From Nevskia soli DSM 19509 (GTDB lineage Bacteria; Pseudomonadota; Gammaproteobacteria; Nevskiales; Nevskiaceae), in the NCBI RefSeq assembly GCF_000711955.1, contig NZ_JONR01000009.1, positions 1 through 64,000 on the forward strand: a DNA stretch of 64,000 bases. The letters run 5' to 3'. Below are positions 1 through 8,752 of the stretch, in pieces; the first letter of the stretch is position 1; each line of letters begins with the position of its first letter. The translations under genes were made by a program, and so were the position numbers. The notes beneath the pieces were generated by a model. The model saw nothing but the letters and a program-made list of their open reading frames with translations. It made no database searches and had not been told where the DNA came from.

Positions 1-1356
1 GCACCAAAGAAGGAAGCGCCCAAAGCCGAAAAGGCTCCGGAGAAGGCACCAGCCGCGCCGGCCAAGGCCGTTGCTCCTTCCAAGCTCGCCGTCACCATCC
101 CCGACGTCGGCAACTACGACCACATTCCCGTGATCGAAGTCTTCGTCAAGGACGGGGATGTTGTCGAGAAAGACGCCCCCCTGCTGACCCTGGAATCCGA
201 CAAGGCCACCATGGATGTGCCCGCACCGGCGGCGGGCATCGTCAGCGGCCTGAAGGTCAAGGTCGGCGACAAGCTGTCCCAGGGCGATGCGGTGTGCACC
301 CTGGAGGTTTCCGGTGGCGGGGAAGCCGAGCCGGCTGCCGCAGCGGAAGAAAACAAACCCACTCCGGAGAAGAAGGCCGAAGCCGCTCCGGCCGCTTCAG
401 CGCCGGTTCCGGCCCCCGCTGCACCAGCCTCAAGCGACGCCATCCCCTACGCCAGCCCGGGCCTGCGCAAGTTCGCCCGGGAACTGGGCGTGAATCTTGC
501 TCAAGTCTCCGGTAGCGGCCCGCGTGGGCGGATCACGCGCGATGACGTTCAATCTTTTGTGAAACGGGCGCTGTCATCGCCCACGCCGGCCGCACCAGTT
601 TCTGCTCCCTCCGGGGGCGGGATTCCCGCCATCCCGGCGGTGGATTTCAGCCAGTTCGGGCCGATCGAGTCCAAGCCGCTGGCCAGGATCCGCAAGCTGT
701 CGGCCGCCCATCTGCACCGGGCCTGGCTGAATATCCCCCATGTGACGCAGACCGATGAGGCGGATATCACGGAGCTGGAAGCGTTCCGCAAGAGCCAGAG
801 CGATGAATTGGTGGCGGCCGGCGGGGGCAAGCTGACCTTGTTGCCGTTCGTGATGAAGGCGGTAGCCAAGGCGATTCAGGCCTATCCGGAATTCGCGGCT
901 TCGCTGTCGCCGGATGGGGAGAGCCTGATTTTCAAGAAGTATCTGCATATCGGCTTTGCGGCGGATACGCCCAATGGGCTGGTGGTCCCGGTGGTGCGGG
1001 ATGTGGACAAGAAGGGGATTGTGCAGCTGGCCCAGGAGACCGGGGAGCTGGCGAAGAAAGCAAGAGACGGCAAGCTCAAGGGCGAGGAGATGCGCGGCGG
1101 CTGTTTCTCCATTTCCAGCCTGGGCGGCATCGGCGGCAGTCATTTCACGCCGATCGTGAATGCGCCGGAGGTGGGAATCCTGGGTGTGTCCAAATCCACC
1201 GTCAAGCCCATCTGGGACGGCAAGGCGTTCCAGCCCAGGCTGATGGTGCCGTTGTCGCTGTCCTACGATCACCGCGTCATCGATGGGGCTTATGCGGCAC
1301 GGTTCATCGTGTTGCTGGTGAAGCTGTTGCAGGATCTGCGCAGGCTGGCGCTGTAG
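1..1356 (+). CDS. aceF: Pyruvate dehydrogenase E2, dihydrolipoamide acetyltransferase (5' partial)
   Basis: E2 core of the pyruvate dehydrogenase complex: transfers acetyl from lipoamide to CoA. The frame is open from base 1, so the start lies outside the window. Visible in order (partial numbering): an Ala/Pro/Lys-rich linker (1-28), a lipoyl domain with the ESDKA motif whose Lys68 would carry lipoate, a second Ala/Pro linker, the E3-binding domain (about 150-186, with GSGPRGRI), and the CoA acyltransferase domain ending in DHRVIDG (His424 and Asp428 catalytic). The linker at the very start implies at least one more lipoyl domain upstream, as in gammaproteobacterial AceF. BCKDH or OGDH E2 is less likely given this multi-linker layout. 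Confidence 0.93.
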   Translation, partial: APKKEAPKAEKAPEKAPAAPAKAVAPSKLAVTIPDVGNYDHIPVIEVFVKDGDVVEKDAPLLTLESDKATMDVPAPAAGIVSGLKVKVGDKLSQGDAVCTLEVSGGGEAEPAAAAEENKPTPEKKAEAAPAASAPVPAPAAPASSDAIPYASPGLRKFARELGVNLAQVSGSGPRGRITRDDVQSFVKRALSSPTPAAPVSAPSGGGIPAIPAVDFSQFGPIESKPLARIRKLSAAHLHRAWLNIPHVTQTDEADITELEAFRKSQSDELVAAGGGKLTLLPFVMKAVAKAIQAYPEFAASLSPDGESLIFKKYLHIGFAADTPNGLVVPVVRDVDKKGIVQLAQETGELAKKARDGKLKGEEMRGGCFSISSLGGIGGSHFTPIVNAPEVGILGVSKSTVKPIWDGKAFQPRLMVPLSLSYDHRVIDGAYAARFIVLLVKLLQDLRRLAL

Positions 1357-1378
1357 CGCATCCGCTGTCGCCATCCAC

Positions 1379-1409
1379 AAAAAAGGGGCCGCAGTGCGGC
1401 CCCTTTTTT
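1379..1409. terminator. Bidirectional rho-independent terminator
   Basis: A perfect 8-bp stem GGGGCCGC / GCGGCCCC with loop AGT lies between six A on the left and six T on the right. It sits between the convergent aceF and isocitrate dehydrogenase genes, so it can terminate transcription from both strands. Confidence 0.92.
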
Positions 1410-1420
1410 CAAATCCGGCC

Positions 1421-2452
1421 TCAGCCGTTCTTGATGCGACTCACCAGCGCCTGGGTGAAGGCGGTGGTGTTGGCGGTGCCGCCCAGGTCGCCCGTGCGCA
1501 CCTTGTCGATGTTGAGCGTGGCATCGATCGCCTTGCGCAGGCGCGTGGCCTTGTCGGTCAGCTTGACGTGGTCGAGCATCATCGCCGCGGCCAGCATCAG
1601 GGCGATGGGATTGGCGATGCCCTTGCCGGCGATGTCCGGCGCGGAGCCGTGCACCGCCTCGAAGATCGCGGCGTCGGCGCCGATGTTGGCGCCCGGCGCC
1701 ATGCCGAGGCCGCCGATCAAGCCGGCGACGAGGTCGGACAGGATGTCGCCGAACAGGTTGGTGGTGACCAGCACGTCGAACTGCCAGGGATTCAGCACCA
1801 GCTTCATGGCGCAGGCGTCGATGATCACCGTATCCATCAGGATGCGGTCCTTGTATTTGCGCTCGTACATCTCCTGCGCCGTCTCCAGGAAGATGCCGGT
1901 CAAGGCCTTCATGATGTTGGCCTTGTGCACGATGGTGACTTTCTTGCGCCCGGTGGCGATGGCGTGCTCGAAGGCGAATTCGATCAGGCGGCGGGCGCCC
2001 TGGCGGGTATTGACGCCGGTGGCCATGGCCACCGCGTGCGGATCGTTGTCGATCTGGATGAAGTGCTCGTAACCGGTGTACAGGCCTTCGAGGTTCTCGC
2101 GCACCACCACCAGGTCGATCTTGTCGTAGCGGCCGCCGGGGATGATGGTCTGCGAGGGGCGCAGGTTGGCGTACAGCTTGAACTCCTCGCGCAGGCGCAC
2201 GTTGGAGGATCGGTAACCGCCGCCGGACGGCGTTTCCAGGGGGCCTTTCAGCGCCAGGCGGGTGCGGCGGATGCTGTCCAGTGTCGCCTGCGGCAGCGGG
2301 TCACCCGCCAGCTTGACCCCGCCCAGCCCGGCAATCTGCCTGTCCCAGTCGAACGGCGCCTCCAGTGCATCCAGGGCGGCCAGGGTGGCGTCGACGATTT
2401 CGGGGCCGATTCCGTCTCCGGGAATCAGGGTGGCGGGGATGCGCATGGACAT
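1421..2452 (-). CDS. NAD-type isocitrate dehydrogenase (isocitrate/isopropylmalate dehydrogenase family)
   Basis: 343-residue beta-decarboxylating dehydrogenase. The N-terminus carries PGDGIGPE; the substrate loop ETPSGGGYRS (about 95-105), the Arg-rich LREEFKLYANLRP segment, NLEGLYTGYEH and the NTTA tail are family signatures. The short single-domain form and the YANLRP segment fit NAD-dependent isocitrate dehydrogenase of the TCA cycle better than 3-isopropylmalate dehydrogenase, but homoisocitrate or tartrate dehydrogenase activity cannot be excluded from sequence alone. The start ATG at 2452 is followed by a second ATG two codons later. It converges on aceF through a shared terminator. 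Confidence 0.85.
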   Translation of the reverse strand: MSMRIPATLIPGDGIGPEIVDATLAALDALEAPFDWDRQIAGLGGVKLAGDPLPQATLDSIRRTRLALKGPLETPSGGGYRSSNVRLREEFKLYANLRPSQTIIPGGRYDKIDLVVVRENLEGLYTGYEHFIQIDNDPHAVAMATGVNTRQGARRLIEFAFEHAIATGRKKVTIVHKANIMKALTGIFLETAQEMYERKYKDRILMDTVIIDACAMKLVLNPWQFDVLVTTNLFGDILSDLVAGLIGGLGMAPGANIGADAAIFEAVHGSAPDIAGKGIANPIALMLAAAMMLDHVKLTDKATRLRKAIDATLNIDKVRTGDLGGTANTTAFTQALVSRIKNG

Positions 2453-2628
2453 GGATAGGACTCGTTGGGGGGAATCGCGGCGCGGGGGCGCCGGAATCGT
2501 GTAATTGTACCGGCCTCGGGGAGTGGTTTCATTGGCTCGGGAACAATGTTTACCCGCACATTGCCGAACTGGTGGTCACCCGGCCTAGAATGGGGCACGT
2601 GCTTGAAGACGTTCGCAAGGGAACCGTC

Positions 2629-2991
2629 ATGGAGCTGAATGCGGCACAGAAGAACAATATCGTCGTGCTGGCGCCACGCGGCCGTATCGATCACCTGAAC
2701 GCGGACGCGTTCGGCAAGGCGGTCGCGCCCCACGTGGAGGCATGCAACAAGGACGGCCCGCGCCTGCTGTTCGACCTGTCCTCCCTGGAATACATCAGCA
2801 GCGCCGGCCTGCGCATCCTGATGCTGGCCTCCAAGCGCGCCATTCCCGCTGGCGGCAGGATCGGCGTGGCCGCGCCGACGGCGTTGGTGCGCGAAATTCT
2901 CGAGATCAGCCGCTTCGACCTGGTGTTCCCGGTGTTCGATACGGTGAACGCCGGCCTCGCTTCGTTTGCCGACCCGGCAGCGGGGCACTGA
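2629..2991 (+). CDS. STAS-domain anti-anti-sigma-type protein
   Basis: 120-residue single STAS domain (SpoIIAA/RsbV family). The core segment FDLSSLEYISSAGLR places Ser57/Ser58 at the phosphorylation loop; Ser58 aligns best with the phosphoserine of SpoIIAA/RsbV. Such proteins bind an HATPase anti-sigma kinase when dephosphorylated. An in-frame upstream extension exists, but the ATG at 2629 (MELNAAQK) gives the normal domain length. The next gene starts 3 bases after its stop, and a PP2C phosphatase and an HATPase kinase follow, which supports a partner-switching circuit. Confidence 0.88.
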   Translation: MELNAAQKNNIVVLAPRGRIDHLNADAFGKAVAPHVEACNKDGPRLLFDLSSLEYISSAGLRILMLASKRAIPAGGRIGVAAPTALVREILEISRFDLVFPVFDTVNAGLASFADPAAGH

Positions 2992-2993
2992 TC

Positions 2994-3968
2994 ATGCGCG
3001 CGCGCTTCTGGGGAACACGCGGCTCGCTGCCGGTAGCCCTGACCGCGGCCGAGGTGAAGCACAAGGTGGCCCAGGCGCTGTTGCTGGCCGGGGGACGCAG
3101 CTTCAAGGATCAGGCCGAGGCGGAAACCTATGCCGCCACCCTGCCCTTTACCACCGCGCAGACCTTCGGCGGCAACACCAGCTGCGTCGAGCTGGAGCTG
3201 CAGCCACCCGGCAAGGATGCGCACGAATACATCCTGTGCGATGCCGGTTCCGGCCTGCGCCCCTTCGGCAATGCTGTGCTGGCCCGGCACGGACCGAAAA
3301 CGCCCAATGTGTTCCATATCTTCATGTCCCATCCGCACTGGGACCACATCATGGGTTTCCCCTTTTTCACGCCTGCCTACATCCCGGGCAACCGCTTGCG
3401 CATCTACGGCTGCCATTCCGGCCTGGAAGAGGCCTTCCGGCGCCAGCAGGCGCCGCCTTCATTCCCGGTGGATTTCGACTATCTCGGCGCGGACATCGAA
3501 TTCATCCAGCTGGAGCCGGGTCAGCGTTACGACATCGCCGGCCTGCGCGTCACGCCCAAACTGCAGTTGCACGGCGGCGATTCCTACGGCTACCGTTTCG
3601 AGCGCCAGGGCAAGGTGGTGGTGTATTCCACCGATTCCGAACACAAGCTGGACAGCGCCGAGGAAACCGAATCCTTCGTGCGCTTCTTCTTCGGTGCGGA
3701 TCTGGTGATCTTCGACGCCATGTACTCGCTGGCCGACGCGGTATCGGTGAAGGAGGATTGGGGCCATTCCTCCAACATGGTCGGCGTGGAGCTGTGCCAG
3801 CTGGCCGGGGCGCGCCATCTGGTGCTGTTCCACCATGAACCGGTATTCAAGGACGCCAAGATCGCCGAGATCGAGGCGGAGACGCGGCGCCTGGAAGCGC
3901 TGACCCGGCAGGATGCGCCGCAATTGACCATCAGCGCCGCTTACGACGGCCTGGAAATCGATCTTTAG
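2994..3968 (+). CDS. Metallo-beta-lactamase-fold hydrolase
   Basis: 324 residues. Begins RFWGTRGSLP, typical of the RNase Z-like/cyclic-phosphodiesterase-like MBL branch, then HPHWDH (metal-binding HxHxDH) near residue 115, a later GHSSNM segment and LFHHEP near the C-terminus as further metal ligands. The family includes nucleotide phosphodiesterases and putative signalling hydrolases; the substrate here is unknown. It lies between the STAS gene (2-base gap) and the PP2C gene (no gap), so it is probably co-translated and may act in the same signalling pathway. Confidence 0.82.
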   Translation: MRARFWGTRGSLPVALTAAEVKHKVAQALLLAGGRSFKDQAEAETYAATLPFTTAQTFGGNTSCVELELQPPGKDAHEYILCDAGSGLRPFGNAVLARHGPKTPNVFHIFMSHPHWDHIMGFPFFTPAYIPGNRLRIYGCHSGLEEAFRRQQAPPSFPVDFDYLGADIEFIQLEPGQRYDIAGLRVTPKLQLHGGDSYGYRFERQGKVVVYSTDSEHKLDSAEETESFVRFFFGADLVIFDAMYSLADAVSVKEDWGHSSNMVGVELCQLAGARHLVLFHHEPVFKDAKIAEIEAETRRLEALTRQDAPQLTISAAYDGLEIDL

Positions 3969-6155
3969 GTGGACGGATCAGCGGAATTGCGCGCGACAAG
4001 CCCGCATCGGCCGCGCTGGCTGCGCTGGTTCCGCCTGGCGCGCGGCCGACCGGTCGGCTTCGTCCTGCTGGCGCTCGCCGTGCTGGTATTGACCCTGCTG
4101 GATACAAGACTGCAGCGCGACCGCCGCACCGAGGTGTTCGACCTGTACCAGCAACTGGTGCCGCGTGTACGCCTCAACGACGGCGTGATCGTCGTCGCCA
4201 TCGACGACGCCAGCCTCGCCGCCATGGGGCAATGGCCCTGGCCGCGCTCGAAGCTGGCGGAAATCATCGACCGCATCGCCGCGCAACACCCGGCCGCCAT
4301 TGCCATCGACGCCATCTTCCCCGAGCCGGACCGGCTCTCTCCGCGGCAACAGGGCGCCCTGCTGGCAAAATCCGGCTTCGCCGAGGTCGGGAAAATCCTT
4401 GACGGTTTGCCGGACTACGACCAGCAGTTCGCCGCATCGATCCGGCGGGCGCCGGTGATTCTCGGCGTGGGCGCGTTAAGCGAAGACGCCGGCCTGCCCC
4501 AGGGCACCACCTACCGCACCCCGATCCTGCGCGACGGCGCCGACCCGGAGCCGTTCGCACCGCGCTATCCCGCAGCGCTGCGCGATCTCGAAGTCATCGA
4601 CGCGGCCGGAGCGGGCCACGGCGTACTGCCCACCGCCAGCGCCGATGGTGTGACCCGCAATCTTTCCACCCTGTCCCGCGTCGGCGGCGAACTGCTGCCC
4701 TCGCTTTCCGTGGAAACCCTGCGCCTCGTGGCCGGCGAACCCGCGCTGCGCGTCAGCGCCGATCACGGCGGCATCACCAGTCTGCATATCGGCAACCGCA
4801 CGATCCCCACCGATCCGGACGGCGCCTGGTGGCTGCATTTTTCCGATCCGCAATTGCGCCCGCATCTGTCGGTGACCGACCTGATGCAGGGCAAGGTGCC
4901 GGCCGATGTGCTCTCCGGCCGCATCGCGCTGATCGGTTACACCGCCCTCGGCTTGCAGGACGTGATCGTCACGCCGCGCGGCCGCATGCCCGGCGTCGAC
5001 GCCATCGCCGAAGCCATGGACAATGCCATCGACGGCCGCCTGCTGAACCGGCCGCGCTGGGCACGCTGGGCCGAGGCGGCGCTGCTCACCGCGCTGTCGC
5101 TGCTGGTCGTGGTGGTGGTGCCCTGGCTGCGTCCGCTCACCGCCGCCGGCATCTTCGTCCTGGCCCTCGCCGCCAGTTTCGCCGGCGGCGTGCTGCTGTT
5201 CCGGCAAGCCGGGTTGCTCATCGACGTGGCCAATCCCGGCATTGGCGCCACCTTCGTCTTCGCCATCGTGCTGGCCCTGTCGTTGAGCGAGACGCGCGCC
5301 CAGCGCAGCCGCCTGCGCCAGGCGCTGAGCGACAGCCACGTCGCCCGGGCCCGCATGGAAGGGGAACTGGAGGCGGCGCGGCGCATCCAGATGGGCATGC
5401 TCCCGGAACCCGGCCAGGTCCTGGGCAAGGAAGCGCGGGTGGAAGTGGCGGCGCGGATGCTGCCGGCGCGCAGCGTCGGCGGCGACCTCTACGATTTCTT
5501 CCTGCTCGACGAGTCGCACCTGTTCATCGTCGTCGGCGACGTTTCCGGCAAAGGCCTGCCGGCCAGCCTGTTCATGGCCCTGTCCAAGGCGCTGACCAAG
5601 GGCGCCGCGCTACGCAGCAGCGCCGATCCCGGCCGCACCCTGCGCGATGCCGACGCGGCCATCGCCGAGGAAAATCCGGAACTGCTGTTCGTCACCGTGC
5701 TGGCCGCGGTACTGGATCTGGGCAGCGGCCGCTTCGACTGGTGCAGCGCCGGCCATGAACCACCCTGGCTGTTGCCCGCCTCAGGCGAAGCTCCTCGCCG
5801 CCTGCAAGCCAAAGGGGGGCCGCCGCTGTGCGTCGTGGACGGCTTCGACTACCGCAGCGAGACGCTGCAACTGTCGCCCGGCGACGCCCTGTGCTTGCTT
5901 ACCGACGGCATTGGCGACGCGCAGAACCTGTCAGGCGCGTTCTACGGCCAGCAGCGGATCGTCGCCTGCCTGGAGAAGCTGAGTCATGGCGAGTCCGCGG
6001 CCTATATCGTGGAAAGCCTGCTCACCGATACCCTGGCATTTGCCGAAGGTGCCGAGCAGGCCGACGACCTCACCATCCTGGCCCTGCGCTGGCATGGCGC
6101 CGGCGTCGGCGCCGAGATACCGCAGACCATCGAGGCGAAGACGGCGCGGATGTAG
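3969..6155 (+). CDS. CHASE2-domain membrane sensor with PP2C (SpoIIE-type) phosphatase
   Basis: 728 residues, GTG start directly after the upstream stop. One transmembrane helix (about 31-48), a large periplasmic CHASE2 sensor (about 50-350), three transmembrane helices (about 365-450), then a SpoIIE-type PP2C domain (about 490-715). Phosphatase metal ligands are visible as GGDLYD (about 504-509), DVSGKG (about 524-529) and DDLTIL (about 698-703). It should sense an envelope signal and dephosphorylate the STAS protein encoded two genes upstream. CHASE2 proteins are often linked to FecR/OmpA pairs, and such a pair lies just downstream on the other strand. Confidence 0.9.
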   Translation: MDGSAELRATSPHRPRWLRWFRLARGRPVGFVLLALAVLVLTLLDTRLQRDRRTEVFDLYQQLVPRVRLNDGVIVVAIDDASLAAMGQWPWPRSKLAEIIDRIAAQHPAAIAIDAIFPEPDRLSPRQQGALLAKSGFAEVGKILDGLPDYDQQFAASIRRAPVILGVGALSEDAGLPQGTTYRTPILRDGADPEPFAPRYPAALRDLEVIDAAGAGHGVLPTASADGVTRNLSTLSRVGGELLPSLSVETLRLVAGEPALRVSADHGGITSLHIGNRTIPTDPDGAWWLHFSDPQLRPHLSVTDLMQGKVPADVLSGRIALIGYTALGLQDVIVTPRGRMPGVDAIAEAMDNAIDGRLLNRPRWARWAEAALLTALSLLVVVVVPWLRPLTAAGIFVLALAASFAGGVLLFRQAGLLIDVANPGIGATFVFAIVLALSLSETRAQRSRLRQALSDSHVARARMEGELEAARRIQMGMLPEPGQVLGKEARVEVAARMLPARSVGGDLYDFFLLDESHLFIVVGDVSGKGLPASLFMALSKALTKGAALRSSADPGRTLRDADAAIAEENPELLFVTVLAAVLDLGSGRFDWCSAGHEPPWLLPASGEAPRRLQAKGGPPLCVVDGFDYRSETLQLSPGDALCLLTDGIGDAQNLSGAFYGQQRIVACLEKLSHGESAAYIVESLLTDTLAFAEGAEQADDLTILALRWHGAGVGAEIPQTIEAKTARM

Positions 6156-6174
6156 TGCGCCATCCTGAGGCCGG

Positions 6175-6762
6175 TCAGCGCACCAGGACCTCCGCCCGCC
6201 GATTGCGCGGCTCCGCCACATCGTCCTTGGTCACGATCATCAATTCGCGCTTGCCGCGCCCCGCCACGGAGATGCGTGCCGCATCGAAGCCCAGGGCGAT
6301 GAGCTGCCGTTTCACCGCCCTGGCGCGGTCCAGCGACAGCTTGTCGTTGTAGTCATCCGAGCCTTGCGTGTCGGTGTGCCCGATCACCACCACTTCCGCC
6401 GCGGGAAACTTGGCGATCTTGGCCAGGATGGCCGGCGCCAGGGCGCGCGAGTCGGCCGTAAGCTCGTCGGTGTCGCTGGTGAAGTACAGGGTATAAGACA
6501 CCGGCGCCGGCGGCAGCGCGGCGAGCACCACTCCGAACTGCTGGTTCACCGTGCCGGCATCGGTGCGTCCGGCATCGGCCTTGCGATCACCCTTGGCGCT
6601 GGCGGTGGCGTAGGCGGAATCGAGCAGGGTCTCGCCGCCGGCATTGCTGACGTTGAGCTTCCCCACCTTGCCATCGCTGTCCGGCAGCAGCACGATGCGG
6701 TCCGGACCGGCGCAGGCGGCCAGCAGCAGGGCCAGCACCGGCAACAGCATGCGGGCGTTCAT
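6175..6762 (-). CDS. OmpA-family peptidoglycan-associated lipoprotein
   Basis: 195 residues. An N-terminal signal with lipobox-like LALLLAACAG suggests an outer-membrane lipoprotein. The C-terminal half is an OmpA/Pal domain: VVIGHTDTQGSDDYNDKLS, then LDRARAVK and PRNRRAEV, which bind the peptidoglycan diaminopimelate. Its start overlaps the stop of the FecR-domain gene by 4 bases (ATGA), so the two are co-translated. Probably anchors or reports on the cell wall for the adjacent CHASE2 sensor system. Confidence 0.87.
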   Translation of the reverse strand: MNARMLLPVLALLLAACAGPDRIVLLPDSDGKVGKLNVSNAGGETLLDSAYATASAKGDRKADAGRTDAGTVNQQFGVVLAALPPAPVSYTLYFTSDTDELTADSRALAPAILAKIAKFPAAEVVVIGHTDTQGSDDYNDKLSLDRARAVKRQLIALGFDAARISVAGRGKRELMIVTKDDVAEPRNRRAEVLVR

Positions 6763-7208
6763 GAGCCACCCACTTCGACCAGGAATTTGGTGCCGCGCAC
6801 GCCGAGTATGCTGCTCGGCGTTCGGACCTTCATCGCATCGAGCTGGTGGTGCGCGATCTTGCCGGACACCACCGCCAACTTGCCGCTGCTGAGCGTGGTC
6901 TCGAAGGCGCCGTCGTGGGTGGTCGAGTTGAAGGCGAAACGATCCAGCGCCAGCCGGCTGGAGGGCCCCAATGACAGCAGGGCATTGTCCTCGAAGGTGA
7001 TGCCGGCGCTGCCGTCGGAGCCGGTGACGATCTGATCGGACTGGTAGACCGCCATGCCCACCGTGGCCGGCAGCGTGGCGCCCTGGCGCAGGACCGAAAC
7101 GCCGCCATTGACCACCTTGAACACGCCGGCGACATCATCGGCCGTGGCCGACGCGGCAGTGGCACTCAGCCCCGCCACCAAAAGGAATCCGAGCAGCTTT
7201 GCTTTCAT
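6759..7208 (-). CDS. FecR-domain periplasmic protein
   Basis: 149 residues with a cleavable signal peptide (about 1-23, ending ATASATA). The body is a small FecR domain: GVFKVVNGGVSVLRQG, a GDSA-like VTGSDGSAGITFEDN segment, and TPSSILGVRGTKFLVE at the C-terminus. Here FecR stands alone, without the anti-sigma transmembrane part of ferric-citrate FecR, as is usual for FecR partners of CHASE2 proteins. First gene of a two-gene unit with the OmpA lipoprotein; it diverges from the HATPase gene at 7319. Confidence 0.87.
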   Translation of the reverse strand: MKAKLLGFLLVAGLSATAASATADDVAGVFKVVNGGVSVLRQGATLPATVGMAVYQSDQIVTGSDGSAGITFEDNALLSLGPSSRLALDRFAFNSTTHDGAFETTLSSGKLAVVSGKIAHHQLDAMKVRTPSSILGVRGTKFLVEVGGS

Positions 7209-7318
7209 CGCAGCCTCCCCCCGGCCGGACCGCTTCCTCCCAACCCGCGCTTCACTATAATCAATTCCGGATCAAGGCAGGTGGCAGGCGCTGGTGCATC
7301 TGGGGGGTTGACGCTGGA

Positions 7319-7750
7319 ATGAGCTTGTCGATTCAGAGCTTTGCCGCCCGCAGCGAGAGCTTACCAGCGCTGATGGACTTCATCGCCCTGCGCTCCAGCA
7401 CTCTGGGCCTGCCGCGCGGCACCAGCCTGCGCCTGCAACTGGTGGCGGAAGAACTGTTCACCAATACCTTCCGCCACGGCCGGACGGCCGGCGCCAGCCA
7501 GATGGTGACGCTGTGTATCGAACAGGCCGGCGAGGACATCGAGCTGACCTACGAGGACGGCGAACTGGCCTGGGATCCGCTATCCCATCGCGATTGCGCA
7601 CACCTGCAATTGCCGCTGGCGCAAAGGCCGGTCGGCGGGCTGGGTGTGCTGCTGGTCGACGCCTTCGCCGAGCGCATGCAGTATGAGCGGGTGCAGGAGC
7701 GCAACCGGGTCCGGGTGTGGCTGCGCTGCGATCCGCAGGAAAATCCCTAG
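7319..7750 (+). CDS. RsbW/SpoIIAB-like HATPase (anti-sigma-type serine kinase)
   Basis: 143 residues from ATG 7319 (MSLSIQSF). The GHKL ATPase fold shows the N-box in EELFTNTFRHG (about 42-52) and a G-box GGLGVLLV (about 110-117). Members phosphorylate STAS partners and sequester a sigma factor or other target. It supplies the missing kinase for the STAS/PP2C genes at 2.6-6.2 kb, although it is separated from them by the minus-strand FecR/OmpA pair. No sigma factor gene is adjacent, so the output is unknown. The frame stays open upstream, but the extension has no family similarity. Confidence 0.82.
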   Translation: MSLSIQSFAARSESLPALMDFIALRSSTLGLPRGTSLRLQLVAEELFTNTFRHGRTAGASQMVTLCIEQAGEDIELTYEDGELAWDPLSHRDCAHLQLPLAQRPVGGLGVLLVDAFAERMQYERVQERNRVRVWLRCDPQENP

Positions 7751-7781
7751 AGCGGCGCCTCCCGGTCGAGCGCACAGGAAA

Positions 7782-7801
7782 AAGGGGCCTGCAGGCCCCT
7801 T
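7782..7801 (-). terminator. Rho-independent terminator of the SDR gene
   Basis: Perfect 20-base palindrome AAGGGGCCTGCAGGCCCCTT. Read on the minus strand it is followed by a T run (five T in all), so it mainly ends transcription from the SDR gene that stops at 7823; the plus-strand HATPase gene ends 31 bases before it. Confidence 0.85.
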
Positions 7802-7822
7802 CGCTGGATCGAAGCGCTACAC

Positions 7823-8656
7823 CTACTTCATCGACTTGCGCGCAAAGAACATGGTGAGCAGCTGGTAGCTGGAAGGCAGCAGGCGCACCATCAGGTCGAT
7901 CAGGTAGGCATCAGGTCCCACCAGCACGCGGCGCTTGTTGCCGCGCACCGCGTTGAGGATGATCTTCGCCGCATTGTCGGCGGTGGTGATGAAATTCTTC
8001 TCGAACTTCTCGCTGCCGTGTTTATCGTCCAGGCCGATATCGCGCAGCGAGCTGGACATGCGCGCCGCGCGGGCGATATTGGTCTTGATGCCGCCGGGGT
8101 GCACGCTGGTGGCGCTGACCGGCGCGCCGGCCAGTTCCAGTTCCTGCCGCAGCGCCTCGGTGAAGCCGCGCACTGCGAACTTGGTGGCGTTGTAGGCGCT
8201 CTGGCTGGGGATGCCGGCCAGGCCGAAGACGCTGGAGGTGTTGATGATGTGGCCGTCGCCGGAAGCTTTCAGGTGCGGCAGGAAGGCCTTGGTGCCGTAC
8301 ACCACGCCCCAGAAATTGATGCCGACGATCCACTCGAAGTCTTCATAGCTCATGCCTTCGACGGTGGCGCCCAGCGCCACCCCGGCATTGTTGAAGATCA
8401 GGTTGACCTTGCCGTGGTCCTGCACCACTTCCTCGGCCCAGGCATAGACCGCGGCGCGATCCGCCACGTCCACCTTCTTGCTGGTGACCTTGACGCCGGA
8501 CTGTGCCGCCAGCCTCGCGGTCTCCGCCAGCCCGGCCTCGTTCACATCGCTCAGGGCCACCTGGCACTTCTGCGCGGCGAGGCGCAGCGCCAGGGTGCGG
8601 CCCATGCCGGAACCGGCGCCGGTGATGGCGGCGACCTTGTTTTCGAATGACTTCAA
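7823..8656 (-). CDS. Short-chain dehydrogenase/reductase
   Basis: 277 residues, classical SDR: Rossmann GAGSGMG near residue 16, NNAG near residue 90, catalytic NTSS(V)FG Ser and YNATK (Tyr/Lys) near residues 140-160. The C-terminus ends in a hydrophobic, possibly membrane-associated stretch (LIDLMVRLLPSSYQLLTMFF). Substrate not predictable; its position beside a Baeyer-Villiger-type monooxygenase and TetR gene fits alcohol-to-ketone oxidation. It follows the flavoprotein gene by 96 bases on the same strand and ends at a strong terminator. Confidence 0.86.
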   Translation of the reverse strand: MKSFENKVAAITGAGSGMGRTLALRLAAQKCQVALSDVNEAGLAETARLAAQSGVKVTSKKVDVADRAAVYAWAEEVVQDHGKVNLIFNNAGVALGATVEGMSYEDFEWIVGINFWGVVYGTKAFLPHLKASGDGHIINTSSVFGLAGIPSQSAYNATKFAVRGFTEALRQELELAGAPVSATSVHPGGIKTNIARAARMSSSLRDIGLDDKHGSEKFEKNFITTADNAAKIILNAVRGNKRRVLVGPDAYLIDLMVRLLPSSYQLLTMFFARKSMK

Positions 8657-8752
8657 GTGACTCTCCCCTTCGATATCAGTACGACCTCACATCGGCACAA
8701 GCCGAGATGAGGTCGATTTTCTTTGTCCGCATGGCGCCGCGGCGCCCGAATA

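Noticed and set aside
1..470. Repetitive Ala/Pro/Lys codons in aceF as a CRISPR-like or microsatellite array
   Set aside because: The pattern is codon-level and explained by the flexible linkers between lipoyl domains; there are no constant repeats and spacers.
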